64,000 nucleotides of DNA, taken from contig CABYVU010000005.1 in assembly GCA_902522525.1 (NCBI GenBank), positions 1 to 64,000 on the forward strand, given 5' to 3'. Within the stretch, counting starts at the first letter, position 1. Every line of letters starts with the position of its first letter. A program made the translations under genes and the position numbers. Below the pieces are notes generated by a model, which saw only the letters and a program-made list of their open reading frames with translations, searched no databases and was not told the DNA's origin. Of this stretch, positions 26,842 to 37,106 are shown in pieces. The DNA is from an uncultured Pelagibacteraceae bacterium. GTDB taxonomy: Bacteria > Pseudomonadota > Alphaproteobacteria > Pelagibacterales > Pelagibacteraceae.

Positions 26842-27657
26842 ATGATTAAACAAGCCATTATTCCTCTGGCTGGATTAGGGACAAGACTTTTACCCTTAAC
26901 CAGTGTCTTTGCGAAAGAACTATTGCCAATAAATGGAAAGCCCGGTATCGAGTATATTCTTGATGAATGTATAGATGCTGGTATCACAGAAATAATCTTT
27001 ATTATTTCTAAAAAGAAAGAGATGATAAAGAAATATTTTTATAACGACAAATTTTATAAATCACTCATTAAAAAGAAAAAAGATCCACGTATAATAAAAG
27101 AATACAAAAAAATTTTAAAGTATAAAAAAAAAATTAAATTTGTTTATCAAAATAAACCCTTAGGTACCGGCGATGCTGTATTAAAGACAAAAAAATTTAT
27201 TAAAAATAAATTTTTTTTAATGCTCTTGCCAGATGATTTAATCATTCAAAAAAATTGTTCTAAAGATATGATCAAATTGCACAAAAAATACAAAGCCTCA
27301 ATAATGGCTAGTATGACAGTTAAAAAAAATAATGTAAATCGTTGGGGCATATATTCAATATCAAAAAAACTGAATAAACAAAACTTTGTAATATCTAATG
27401 TTATTGAGAAACCAAATACAAAAGAAGCACCATCAACTAATGCTGTAATTGGTAGATATATACTGAGCAAGAATATATTTAAAATTTTAAAAAGCCAAAC
27501 AAAAGGAAAGGGTGGGGAGATACATATTACCGACTCAATTAAAACAATGATTGATAATAAATCTCTATTTATTGGACATAAATTTTCTGGAAAATATTTA
27601 GATTGCGGTTCTATGAATGGCTACATTAATTCATCAATAGAAATAGCAAAGTTATGA
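26842..27657 (+). CDS. galU: UTP-glucose-1-phosphate uridylyltransferase
   Basis: AIIPLAGLGTRLLPLTSVFAKELLPI, KPLGTGDAVL. Confidence 0.94.
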   Translation: MIKQAIIPLAGLGTRLLPLTSVFAKELLPINGKPGIEYILDECIDAGITEIIFIISKKKEMIKKYFYNDKFYKSLIKKKKDPRIIKEYKKILKYKKKIKFVYQNKPLGTGDAVLKTKKFIKNKFFLMLLPDDLIIQKNCSKDMIKLHKKYKASIMASMTVKKNNVNRWGIYSISKKLNKQNFVISNVIEKPNTKEAPSTNAVIGRYILSKNIFKILKSQTKGKGGEIHITDSIKTMIDNKSLFIGHKFSGKYLDCGSMNGYINSSIEIAKL

Positions 27658-28949
27658 AAATATGTGTGATTGGAGCAGGCTATGTAGGATTAGTTAGTGG
27701 AACATGTTTTGCTGAACTTGGCAATAATGTTATTTGTGTTGATAATAATTCAAATAAGATTTCTAAACTTAAAAATGGAGAAATTCCTATTTATGAACCT
27801 GGTTTAGAAGAACTTATTAAACGAAATTTGAAACAAAAAAGGTTACAATTCTCAACAAATATATCAGCGTCAATTAAAAAATCAGATCTTATATTTATAT
27901 GTGTTGGCACTCCTACCAATCCTAAATCTAATAAAGCTGATTTGAAACATGTTTATCAAGTTTTAATGGATATAAAAAAAAATTTAAATAAATATAAAAT
28001 AATAGTTACTAAATCCACAGTTCCAGTAACTACTGGAGATAAAATTCAAAATTTATTAACAACAAAAAATAATCAAAAATTATTTGATGTTGTTTCAAAT
28101 CCAGAATTTCTAAGAGAAGGTGAAGCTATCAGAGATTTCATGTTTCCTGACCGTGTTGTAGTTGGGACTAACAGTAAAAAGGCCAATAATGTTTTAAAAA
28201 ATTTATATTCTCCAATTATTAAAAAAAAAGGAAGATATTTCAATACATCAAGACGTGCAGCAGAGGTTATAAAATATGCATCTAATGCATTTCTAGCAAC
28301 AAAAATTACTTTTATAAATGAAATTTCAAATTTATGTGAAAAACTTAACGTTGATGTTACTGATATTTCAGTTGGTATGGGAGCCGACGAAAGAATTGGA
28401 GGAAGATTTCTAAGAGCTGGACCAGGTTATGGTGGCTCTTGTTTTCCAAAAGATACACGTGCATTAGTTTCTACTTCAAAAAAATTTAAAACCAATTTAT
28501 CAATAGTAAAATCAACAATTTACTCTAATGATAATAGGTACAAATATTTATTAAATAATATTAAACAAATATTAAATAATAAGATGAAAAATAAAAAAAT
28601 TACATTTTTGGGTGTTACTTTTAAGGCTGGTACTGATGATATGAGAGACTCAGCATCCCTAAAATTAATCCCATATTTGACTAAAAATGGTGCAAAAGTT
28701 TCATACTATGAACCTACAGGAATTAAAAATAATTTTGATAAGAAGAAAGTATCTTATTTTAATAATATCAAAGATGCATGCACAAAGAGCGACCTTATAA
28801 TAATTCATACAGAGTGGAATGAGTTTAAACAGATTAACTTTAATAAGTTAAATAATAAAAAAAAATTTAAGATTTACGATTTAAGGAATTTATATTCACC
28901 TTCAAAAATGAAAAATAAAAATATCAAATATTATAGTATAGGCAGATAA
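27654..28949 (+). CDS. ugd: UDP-glucose 6-dehydrogenase
   Basis: MKICVIGAGYVGLVSGTCFAELG, GPGYGGSCFPKDTRAL, FKAGTDDMRDSASL. Confidence 0.95.
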   Translation: MKICVIGAGYVGLVSGTCFAELGNNVICVDNNSNKISKLKNGEIPIYEPGLEELIKRNLKQKRLQFSTNISASIKKSDLIFICVGTPTNPKSNKADLKHVYQVLMDIKKNLNKYKIIVTKSTVPVTTGDKIQNLLTTKNNQKLFDVVSNPEFLREGEAIRDFMFPDRVVVGTNSKKANNVLKNLYSPIIKKKGRYFNTSRRAAEVIKYASNAFLATKITFINEISNLCEKLNVDVTDISVGMGADERIGGRFLRAGPGYGGSCFPKDTRALVSTSKKFKTNLSIVKSTIYSNDNRYKYLLNNIKQILNNKMKNKKITFLGVTFKAGTDDMRDSASLKLIPYLTKNGAKVSYYEPTGIKNNFDKKKVSYFNNIKDACTKSDLIIIHTEWNEFKQINFNKLNNKKKFKIYDLRNLYSPSKMKNKNIKYYSIGR

Positions 28950-29411
28950 CTATTTAATCTCGAATATTGCGTCAACTTCAACTGCAACACCTAAAGGCAA
29001 ACTATTAGTACTCACAGCAGCACGTGTATGTGTGCCATTATCTCCAAAGACATCTTTGATTAAATCTGATGCTCCATTAACTACTTTAGGTTGTTCTATA
29101 AAGTCATCAGTAGAATTCACAAAACCTGTTAATTTAACGCATGATTTAATTTTTGATAAATCATCCGAGCATGCCTTTTTAGCTTGAGCAATTATATTTA
29201 ATGCACATCTTTGTGCTGCTTTGTAACCTTGTTCAGTATTAAAATCTTTTCCAACTTTACCTTTAATTAATTGTCCATCTGCATCAATTGATATTTGTCC
29301 TGAAATATAAAGTAAATTGTTAGAAATTTTTGTGGCAACATATGAGCCAACAGGATCAGTAGCTTTTGGTAGCACTAAACCCATTGCTTTTATTTTTGCA
29401 TCAATAGACAT
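28950..29411 (-). CDS. RidA/YjgF-family protein (probable reactive enamine/imine deaminase)
   Basis: YISGQISIDADGQLIKGKVG, VVNGASDLIKDVFGDNGTHTRAAVSTNSLPLGVAVEVDAIFEI. Confidence 0.9.
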   Translation of the reverse strand: MSIDAKIKAMGLVLPKATDPVGSYVATKISNNLLYISGQISIDADGQLIKGKVGKDFNTEQGYKAAQRCALNIIAQAKKACSDDLSKIKSCVKLTGFVNSTDDFIEQPKVVNGASDLIKDVFGDNGTHTRAAVSTNSLPLGVAVEVDAIFEIK

Positions 29412-31969
29412 TATTTACCTTTCTTTTTCTTTTTATTCTTATCGTACTCTTTTCTTTTCTCAATTAAAATAAGCGCTTCCTCCATTGTTAATTCAATTGG
29501 GTCTTTCTCCTCGGGAATTGTAGCATTTAATGATTTATATTTAATATATGGCCCATATTGACCTTTCATTATTCTTACTGGTTTTTTATCTTCTGGGTGT
29601 TCTCCTAGATCTTTAATTAGTGAAGATGAAATTCTACCAGGTTTTGCCTCAGCAATTAATGTCACAGCTCTATTTAATCCAATGCTAAATATTTCTTCCA
29701 CGTTCTCTAAACGAGCAGATTTATTCTCACATTTTAAATATGGACCAAATCTTCCAACATTGACTGTTATATCTTTATCATTTTCAGGATTTTTACCTAG
29801 GCTTAATGGCAATGAGCACAAATATTTTGCTCTCTCTAAATCTATACTTTTTATATCTATCCCTTTTGGTATTGAGACATTTTTCATATTATTTTCCTCT
29901 TTTTTCAATTTTCTTTTTTTCTTTTTTGCTTCCTCTTCCTCTTTTTCTTTTTCGTATTGCAAATAAGGGCCAAATCTTCCATTTTTTAAATATATATCTT
30001 TACCATGATCATTTTGACCAATTAGCTTTGGTTCTGCCAATGTTAATTGCTGAGCAGCCTTAGATTTAGATAAAGGTCTGGTAAATCTACACTCTGGATA
30101 ATTTGAGCATCCAATAAATGCACCACCTCTGAAACTATTTTTTAAGCTTAATTGGCCACTATCACAAACTCTACATTTTCTATTTATATTTCCATCTTTA
30201 TCTACTTCAAAAATTAATGATCCCAGACTTTCATTAAGTAAGTCTAAAACTTCTCTTGTTCTTTTTTCCTTAACATCTGTTACATTTAAATTAAAGTCTC
30301 TCCAAAATTCCTCTAAAACCTTAATCCAATTTTCTTTACCCGATGTTATGTCATCTAATTGATCTTCTAATTTTGCAGTAAAATCATAATCAACATATTT
30401 TGAAAATAATTTTACTAAAAATGCAGATAGCAATTTTCCTCTATCTGTTGGAAAAAATCTTTTATTTTCTATATCAGCATATCCTCTGTTTGAAATAACA
30501 GATATGATACTGGCATAAGTAGACGGTCTACCAATTCCTAATTCTTCAAGTTTTTTTACAAGACTAGCTTCAGAATATCTTGATGGGGGTTGAGTAAAGT
30601 GTTGTTCATCATTAAAATCTTTATAATATATTTCTCCTTTACTTACATCTGGCAAAATATTTTCCTCTTCTTTATTTCCATCTAAATTTGAAACTTTTAA
30701 AAAACCATCAAACTTTAAAGTAGAGCCACTTGTTTTAAATATATTTTTTTCATCATCAGATGAGATAGTAATAGTTTTTCTATCAAATTTTGCAGATTCC
30801 ATTTGTGAGGACAGGGATCTTGACCAAATTAAATTATACAATTTATATTGATCTGTGCTTAGATATTTTTTCATATCATTTGGAACTCTACTTATCTCTG
30901 TTGGCCTAATTGCTTCATGGGCCTCTTGAGCATTTTTTGCTTTTTTTCCTGAATAATTTAATGGTGATGGTGGCAAATAATCATTCCCGTAGTTCTGAGT
31001 AATGAAATCTCTAAATGAGGTAACAGCATCTTTTGAGATATTTGTACCATCCGTTCTCATATATGTAATTAAACCAACTGTTTCACCATCTATATCTATA
31101 CCTTGATACAATCTTTGTGCAATTTGCATTGTTCTTGATGCCCCAAACCCTAATTTACTAGATGAAGTTTGTTGTAAAGTTGAAGTAGTAAATGGACCAG
31201 ATGGGTTTCGAGTGTATGTTTTAGAAGTTATATCACTAATTTTATATTTTTTGTTTTTTATTAATTCTACTCCTGAATTAACTTCCACTTTATTTTTAAA
31301 TGAAAACTTTTCAATTTTTTTTCCATCAAGTTGATTAATATTTGTATTTATTATTAAATTATTTTTTGTTAAAAAATTTATATTTAGTGTCCAAAACTCT
31401 TTAGGTTGAAATACCTCTATTTCATGCTCTCTCTCTGTAAGCAATCTAAGTGCTACAGACTGAACTCTTCCTGCTGATTTTGATCCAGGTAGCTTTGTCC
31501 ATAAAATAGGTGATATATTAAAACCTACTAGATAATCTAAAGCACGTCTTGCCATGTAAGCATCAACAAGTTCATTCTCAATATTTCTAGGATTATCTAT
31601 CCCATTTGTTACAGCTTTTTTAGTGATTTCGTTGAAGACTACTCTTTCAACTTTTTTGTCTTTCAGAAGTTTTTTTTCATCTAAAAATTCTTTTACATGC
31701 CACGCTATTGCTTCACCCTCACGATCAGGATCTGTAGCAAGTATAATTTTGTCTGAATTTTTGGCTGTATCAGTTATCTCTTTTAAATATTTTTTAGAAA
31801 AACTGTCAACTTCCCAAACCATCTTAAAGGAATTTTCTGGATCAACAGAACCATTCTTTGATGGTAAATCTCTGATATGACCATAGCTAGCTAAAACTGT
31901 GTAATCTGCACCAAGATATTTATTAATAGTTTTAGCTTTTGCAGGACTTTCAACAATTACAAGATTCAT
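29411..31969 (-). CDS. topA: DNA topoisomerase I
   Basis: MNLVIVESPAKAKTINKYLG, ATDPDREGEAIAWH, ITYMRTDGTNIS, C-terminal CxxC zinc finger. Confidence 0.98.
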   Translation of the reverse strand: MNLVIVESPAKAKTINKYLGADYTVLASYGHIRDLPSKNGSVDPENSFKMVWEVDSFSKKYLKEITDTAKNSDKIILATDPDREGEAIAWHVKEFLDEKKLLKDKKVERVVFNEITKKAVTNGIDNPRNIENELVDAYMARRALDYLVGFNISPILWTKLPGSKSAGRVQSVALRLLTEREHEIEVFQPKEFWTLNINFLTKNNLIINTNINQLDGKKIEKFSFKNKVEVNSGVELIKNKKYKISDITSKTYTRNPSGPFTTSTLQQTSSSKLGFGASRTMQIAQRLYQGIDIDGETVGLITYMRTDGTNISKDAVTSFRDFITQNYGNDYLPPSPLNYSGKKAKNAQEAHEAIRPTEISRVPNDMKKYLSTDQYKLYNLIWSRSLSSQMESAKFDRKTITISSDDEKNIFKTSGSTLKFDGFLKVSNLDGNKEEENILPDVSKGEIYYKDFNDEQHFTQPPSRYSEASLVKKLEELGIGRPSTYASIISVISNRGYADIENKRFFPTDRGKLLSAFLVKLFSKYVDYDFTAKLEDQLDDITSGKENWIKVLEEFWRDFNLNVTDVKEKRTREVLDLLNESLGSLIFEVDKDGNINRKCRVCDSGQLSLKNSFRGGAFIGCSNYPECRFTRPLSKSKAAQQLTLAEPKLIGQNDHGKDIYLKNGRFGPYLQYEKEKEEEEAKKKKRKLKKEENNMKNVSIPKGIDIKSIDLERAKYLCSLPLSLGKNPENDKDITVNVGRFGPYLKCENKSARLENVEEIFSIGLNRAVTLIAEAKPGRISSSLIKDLGEHPEDKKPVRIMKGQYGPYIKYKSLNATIPEEKDPIELTMEEALILIEKRKEYDKNKKKKKGK

Positions 31970-32006
31970 TATTGTTGAAACTACTTATAACTACTTAACT
32001 GTCAAA

Positions 32007-32582
32007 TTAATAAATTTTACTCTTTGTTTCTTCTTTGTTTATTAATCTTTTTATATTTTCTCTATGTGTATAAAAAATTAAAACAAACATAATGGTAAAA
32101 AAAATAAAATTACCATTACCTAAAATTAATATGTAAATTGGTATTGAGATTGATGCAATTAAGGAAGATAGGGAAGAATATTTAGATATAATAAAGGTTA
32201 AAACCCAAATAATCCCAAATATTAATGCATAATAAATATTTATTGAAATTAGTATTCCCACAAATGTTGCAACACCCTTACCTCCATCAAATTTTAACCA
32301 AACTGGAAATAAATGACCTAAAAAAGCACAAAGTGCTGAAATAAAAATTAAATCAGGATAATAAAGCTTTACATAAATAACAGGTATAACAGCTTTTAAA
32401 ATATCTAGTATTAGGGTTAAATATCCTAATCTTTTATTACCTGTTCTTAAAACATTTGTTGCTCCTATATTTCCAGACCCCACATCTCTTATATCTTTTT
32501 TAAGAAATATTTTTGTAAATATGTATCCAAAAGGAATTGAACCAAATAAATAAGATATTAAAGCTGTAATTATGTAATCCAT
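32007..32582 (-). CDS. plsY: Acyl-phosphate glycerol-3-phosphate acyltransferase
   Basis: FGSIPFGYIFTK, DVGSGNIGATNVLRTG, GHLFPVWLKFDGGKGVAT. Confidence 0.96.
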   Translation of the reverse strand: MDYIITALISYLFGSIPFGYIFTKIFLKKDIRDVGSGNIGATNVLRTGNKRLGYLTLILDILKAVIPVIYVKLYYPDLIFISALCAFLGHLFPVWLKFDGGKGVATFVGILISINIYYALIFGIIWVLTFIISKYSSLSSLIASISIPIYILILGNGNFIFFTIMFVLIFYTHRENIKRLINKEETKSKIY

Positions 32583-33871
32583 TATTCAGCTTTAAATAAT
32601 TCTTCTCCATTAACAAAAGTATTCATTACTTTACCTTGCAATTTTTTATCTTCTATTGAAGTATTTTTCGATTTTGATATTAATTTTTCTTTTCTCACTA
32701 CCCATGGTTTCTTTATGTCTACAATACAAAAGTCAGCATCATTACCTATTGATAAATTACCTTTGTTAATTTTAAGTATTTTTGCAGGACTAGATGTTAA
32801 AGCCTTTATAATAGTTTCTAAATTTACTGATCCATTGTGATATAACTCTAAACTTAAAGGTAATAAAGTTTCGATACCTGATGCACCAGTTTCTGCTTGT
32901 GCAAAAGTTAATCTTTTATTTTCCTCGTCTTCAGGTTTATGATCTGATACTATTACATCAATCGTTTCATCAACCAACCCTTGAACTAGAGCATTTCTAT
33001 CATCTTCAGTTCTTAAAGGTGGAGACAACTTTAAAAATGTTTTGAAATCACCAATATCATTTTCGTTTAAAGATAAATTATTAATTGAAACACCGCAGCT
33101 AAAATTAACTTTATTCTTTCTCTCTCTAATTATTTCAACTGAACTTGCTGATGAAATTTGTGATATATGATATCTGCAATTGTTATATTCTAATAAAGTT
33201 AAATCTCTTTCTAAGATTAACAATTCTGCACTTACAGGAATTCCCTGCAAACCAAGTTTTGTAGCAATTATGCCATCATTAATCATTCCATCTTTTGATA
33301 ACTCTGCATCTTCTGCATGTTGTATAATTAAAGAATTTAAATCTGAGGCTGAATTTATAATTCTATTCATTATTCTTGGGTTTTGAATAGTTTTGATTCC
33401 ATCTGTAAATCCAATAATCCCTTTTCCTTGCAATAACCCAAATTCAGTCATGTTCTCTCCCTCTGTATTTACAGTTAATGCAGCAGTTGGAAAAATATTT
33501 ATTTTAGATTTATCTCTTCCTCTTCTTCTAAGAAAATCAACAATCGAAACATTATCAATCACTGGATTTGTGTTAGGCATTGTTACAACGGATGTCACTC
33601 CACCTGATAAAGCAGCTTCGCTTAATGTTCTAAAATTTTCTTTATATTCAAAACCAGGCTCACCAACAAATACACGCATATCTACCAAACCAGGGAATAT
33701 ATGCTTACCTTTTAAATCGATTACTTTTTCTCGAGATGGAATATTATTAGTATTTACTTTTTTACCAACACCTTCAATTTTTCCATTTTCGTCAATTATT
33801 AATCCACCTGTCTCATTTAACGAATTATACGGATCAATTATATTTGCATTTATAAAGTATTTTTTTTTCAT
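32582..33871 (-). CDS. pyrC: Dihydroorotase / dihydroorotase-like protein (HxH motif absent)
   Basis: FPGLVDMRVFVGEPG, SDHKPEDEENKRLTFAQAETGASGIET; adjacent to pyrB. Confidence 0.88.
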   Translation of the reverse strand: MKKKYFINANIIDPYNSLNETGGLIIDENGKIEGVGKKVNTNNIPSREKVIDLKGKHIFPGLVDMRVFVGEPGFEYKENFRTLSEAALSGGVTSVVTMPNTNPVIDNVSIVDFLRRRGRDKSKINIFPTAALTVNTEGENMTEFGLLQGKGIIGFTDGIKTIQNPRIMNRIINSASDLNSLIIQHAEDAELSKDGMINDGIIATKLGLQGIPVSAELLILERDLTLLEYNNCRYHISQISSASSVEIIRERKNKVNFSCGVSINNLSLNENDIGDFKTFLKLSPPLRTEDDRNALVQGLVDETIDVIVSDHKPEDEENKRLTFAQAETGASGIETLLPLSLELYHNGSVNLETIIKALTSSPAKILKINKGNLSIGNDADFCIVDIKKPWVVRKEKLISKSKNTSIEDKKLQGKVMNTFVNGEELFKAE

Positions 33872-34813
33872 TTATTCACAAAATATTTTTAAGCAAGCCA
33901 TTCTTACTGCTACTCCTAATTCAACTTGTTCTTTAATTACACTTTTATTAATATCGTCTGCTAAGTTTGTATCAATTTCAATTCCTCTGTTCATTGGGCC
34001 TGGGTGCATTATAAGCGCATCTTCTTTAGCAAATTTTATTTTGTCTGGTGTTAAACCGTAATATTCATAGTATTCTCTGTTAGAAGATAGAAAAGAACTT
34101 GTCATTCTTTCATTCTGAAGTCTTAACATCATCACTATATCACAGTCTTTAACCCCTTTTTTCATATCTGAAAAAATATTGACACCAAATCTTTCTATTT
34201 CATTTGGCATAAGATTAGTTGGAGCTACTATATTTACTTCAGCACCTAACATGTTTAGTAAATAAATATTTGATCTTGCTACTCTTGAATGAAGAATATC
34301 TCCACATATAGCTATTTTAAGACCTTCTATTTTTTTTCTTCTATTTATTATAGTTAACGCATCTAGTAGAGCTTGAGTAGGGTGTTCTCTTCGTCCATCT
34401 CCTGCATTTAGAACTGCACAATTAACTTTTTGAGATAACAAATTACAAGCACCAGAATCTTGATGCCTTATAACGATGATATCTGGATGCATTGCATTTA
34501 ATGTCATTGCTGTATCTATTAGAGTTTCACCTTTTTTTATAGCAGAGTTTGTAATATTCATTGACATTACATCTGCACCTAATCTTTTTCCTGCTAATTC
34601 AAAAGAACTTTGAGTCCTGGTCGAAGGTTCAAAAAATAAATTTATTTGCGTTTTACCTTTTAAAATATCAAGCTTTTTGTTTTTGCTTTTGTTTAACTCA
34701 ATGAATTTTGAGGCTTCATTCAAAATTATATTTACATCATTGACTGATAAGTCTTGAATACCTAACAAATGTTTTTGAGAAATTTTAATAGCTTTTTTAG
34801 ATTTAATTGCCAT
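33872..34813 (-). CDS. pyrB: Aspartate carbamoyltransferase catalytic subunit
   Basis: [45 protein letters not shown]. Confidence 0.97.
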   Translation of the reverse strand: MAIKSKKAIKISQKHLLGIQDLSVNDVNIILNEASKFIELNKSKNKKLDILKGKTQINLFFEPSTRTQSSFELAGKRLGADVMSMNITNSAIKKGETLIDTAMTLNAMHPDIIVIRHQDSGACNLLSQKVNCAVLNAGDGRREHPTQALLDALTIINRRKKIEGLKIAICGDILHSRVARSNIYLLNMLGAEVNIVAPTNLMPNEIERFGVNIFSDMKKGVKDCDIVMMLRLQNERMTSSFLSSNREYYEYYGLTPDKIKFAKEDALIMHPGPMNRGIEIDTNLADDINKSVIKEQVELGVAVRMACLKIFCE

Positions 34814-34818
34814 TAAAA

Positions 34819-34844
34819 TTAACTCTATAACTATATAGAGTTAA
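34819..34844 (-). promoter_or_regulatory. Perfect 11-bp dyad with 4-nt spacer between ruvX and pyrB
   Basis: TTAACTCTATA-ACTA-TATAGAGTTAA, ending 5 nt before the pyrB ATG (34811-34813). Confidence 0.7.
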
Positions 34845-34855
34845 CTATGCAAGCA

Positions 34856-35311
34856 TTAATTCTGTAAATAATCTAGGGCTCCTTGTAAAATAAATGCTGC
34901 AGCAAATTTATCTATATCTTTCTCTCTTTTGCTAACGTTTATATCTAATTCACTTGACAAATTAAAAGCTCCAACTGTAGATAATCTTTCATCCCATAGA
35001 CAAACAGGAATGTTAATTTTATCTGCAAGATTGATTGCTATGTCTTTAGCTGATTGTGATGATTTTCCATATGAACCATCCATATTTATTGGATTCCCAA
35101 CTATTATGCCTTTGACATCGTTCTCCTTGATAATACTCTTAATATCTTCAATTAATTTAGAAGACTTTATTTTTTCTAAAGTTTTATAAGGTGTAGCAAT
35201 TTTTTGATTGCCATCGCTTATTGCAATTCCAATCCTTTTTGAACCCAAATCTATACCTATAATTCTTGATCCATCTGATACTTTTAATTTGAATTCATTA
35301 ATTGTGATCAT
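34856..35311 (-). CDS. ruvX: Putative pre-16S rRNA nuclease / Holliday junction resolvase YqgF (RuvX)
   Basis: IIGIDLGSKRIGIAIS, VGNPINMDGSYGKSSQ, WDERLSTVGA. Confidence 0.93.
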   Translation of the reverse strand: MITINEFKLKVSDGSRIIGIDLGSKRIGIAISDGNQKIATPYKTLEKIKSSKLIEDIKSIIKENDVKGIIVGNPINMDGSYGKSSQSAKDIAINLADKINIPVCLWDERLSTVGAFNLSSELDINVSKREKDIDKFAAAFILQGALDYLQN

Positions 35312-35361
35312 ATTGTATATTTTTAACTTAAGTGGTAGTTTGCGACAATATTTTTTACCAT

Positions 35362-35649
35362 ATGACTATAGATCTTAAAACTGTAAAACACATATCAAAA
35401 TTAGCTAGAATCTCACTAGATGAGAAAAAAGCAGAAAAACTAGCAACTGATATGAATTCAATATTTGAATTTATTGAAAAATTAAATGAATTAAATACAG
35501 ATAATGTTGAACCATTAACTTCTATAGCCGAAACAACGTTAAGATTTAGAGACGATAAAATAACTAGTGAAAATATAAGAGAAAAAATATTAAAAAATTC
35601 ACCTGAAAAAAATGATGATTTTTTTGTTGTACCGAAAGTTGTTGAGTAA
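35362..35649 (+). CDS. gatC: Asp/Glu-tRNA(Asn/Gln) amidotransferase subunit C (start placed at the internal ATG)
   Basis: [31 protein letters not shown]; followed by gatA. Confidence 0.93.
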   Translation: MTIDLKTVKHISKLARISLDEKKAEKLATDMNSIFEFIEKLNELNTDNVEPLTSIAETTLRFRDDKITSENIREKILKNSPEKNDDFFVVPKVVE

Positions 35650-37106
35650 TGTCTGAAATAACATCTTTAACACTTTATGAATTAATTAAAAATATTAAAG
35701 AGAAAAAAATATCTTCAAATGAAGCTACAAAATCTTTTGTAGATAGAGCTGAAAAGTCAAAAAAAATAAATGTATATGTAACAGAAAATTTTGAAAATTG
35801 TCTTAAACTTTCAAAAGAGTTTGATGATAAACCAAATTTTGATTTAAAACTTCCAGGCATTCCAATTGCTGTAAAAGATCTCTTTTGTACAAATGAAGTA
35901 AGAACAACAGCTGGAAGCAATATCTTAAATAATTTTGTACCAACCTATGAATCTACTGTAACACAAAATATATGGAACGAAGGAGGCATATTGCTCGGCA
36001 AACTTAATTGTGATGAATTTGCAATGGGATCATCTAATGAAACAAGTTTTTTTGGTAATGTTCAAAACCCAATCGCAGAAGATTTAGTTCCTGGTGGATC
36101 ATCTGGTGGTTCTTCAGCGGCTTTAGCAGCTAATTTAACACCTGTAACAATAGGTACTGACACTGGTGGATCTATTAGACAACCTGCCTCCTTCACTGGT
36201 ACAGTAGGACTAAAACCTACTTATGGTAGCTGTTCAAGATATGGAATTGTTGCTTTTGCATCATCTTTAGATCAAGCTGGTCCAATGAGCAAAGATGTTA
36301 AAGATAGCTCCATTCTTTTAGAGGTGATATCATCATTTGATAAAAAAGATTCAACCTCAATTGATTTTCAAAGAAATAATTATTCATCAGAGCTAACTAG
36401 AAATATTAAAGGTTTAAAAATCGGTATTCCAAAAGAATATAGAGTTGATGGGATGCCAGACGAAATTGAGAAACTTTGGAAAAAAGGTATTGAGTATGCA
36501 AAAGATTGTGGAGCAGAAATAATTGACATTTCATTACCTCATACTAGCTATGCTTTACCAACTTATTATATTGTAGCGCCAGCTGAAGCATCATCTAATT
36601 TAGCAAGATATGATGGTGTTAAATATGGTCTAAGATCTTCCGGGAAAAATTTAATTGATATGTATGAAAAAACTAGATCAGAAGGATTTGGTGAAGAAGT
36701 AAAGAGAAGGGTAATGATTGGCACCTATGTTTTATCTTCTGGATATTATGATGCTTACTATCTTAAAGCTCAAAAAGTTAGACAATTAATTAAACAAGAT
36801 TTTGACCAAGCTTATAATAAAGTAGACGCTATTTTGACACCTTCAACACCTAGTTCTGCATTTAAAATAGGAGAAAAATCTAATGATCCAGTTTCAATGT
36901 ATTTAAATGATATATTTACTGTTCCAGTAAACCTTGCAGGTTTACCTGGGATTTCAATACCTGCAGGTGTAGATAAAAATAATTATCCATTGGGTTTGCA
37001 AATAATAGGTAAACCGTTTGATGAACAAACAGTTTTAAATATTGCTTATTCAATGGAGGAAAAAATCAATTATAAAAATAATATAACTGATTGGTGGATG
37101 AAATAA
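35649..37106 (+). CDS. gatA: Asp/Glu-tRNA(Asn/Gln) amidotransferase subunit A
   Basis: [45 protein letters not shown]. Confidence 0.98.
   Translation: MSEITSLTLYELIKNIKEKKISSNEATKSFVDRAEKSKKINVYVTENFENCLKLSKEFDDKPNFDLKLPGIPIAVKDLFCTNEVRTTAGSNILNNFVPTYESTVTQNIWNEGGILLGKLNCDEFAMGSSNETSFFGNVQNPIAEDLVPGGSSGGSSAALAANLTPVTIGTDTGGSIRQPASFTGTVGLKPTYGSCSRYGIVAFASSLDQAGPMSKDVKDSSILLEVISSFDKKDSTSIDFQRNNYSSELTRNIKGLKIGIPKEYRVDGMPDEIEKLWKKGIEYAKDCGAEIIDISLPHTSYALPTYYIVAPAEASSNLARYDGVKYGLRSSGKNLIDMYEKTRSEGFGEEVKRRVMIGTYVLSSGYYDAYYLKAQKVRQLIKQDFDQAYNKVDAILTPSTPSSAFKIGEKSNDPVSMYLNDIFTVPVNLAGLPGISIPAGVDKNNYPLGLQIIGKPFDEQTVLNIAYSMEEKINYKNNITDWWMK

Noticed and set aside
29682-30063. Overlapping plus-strand ORFs (94 and 85 aa) antisense to topA
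   Set aside because: Phe/Ser-rich translation of the reverse strand of Lys/Glu-rich topA coding sequence; no independent support.
33393-34061. 222-aa plus-strand ORF antisense to pyrC and pyrB
   Set aside because: Fully antisense to two well-recognised genes, spans their junction, low-complexity Ser/Ile/Phe-rich product with no recognisable motif; likely a by-product of codon bias.
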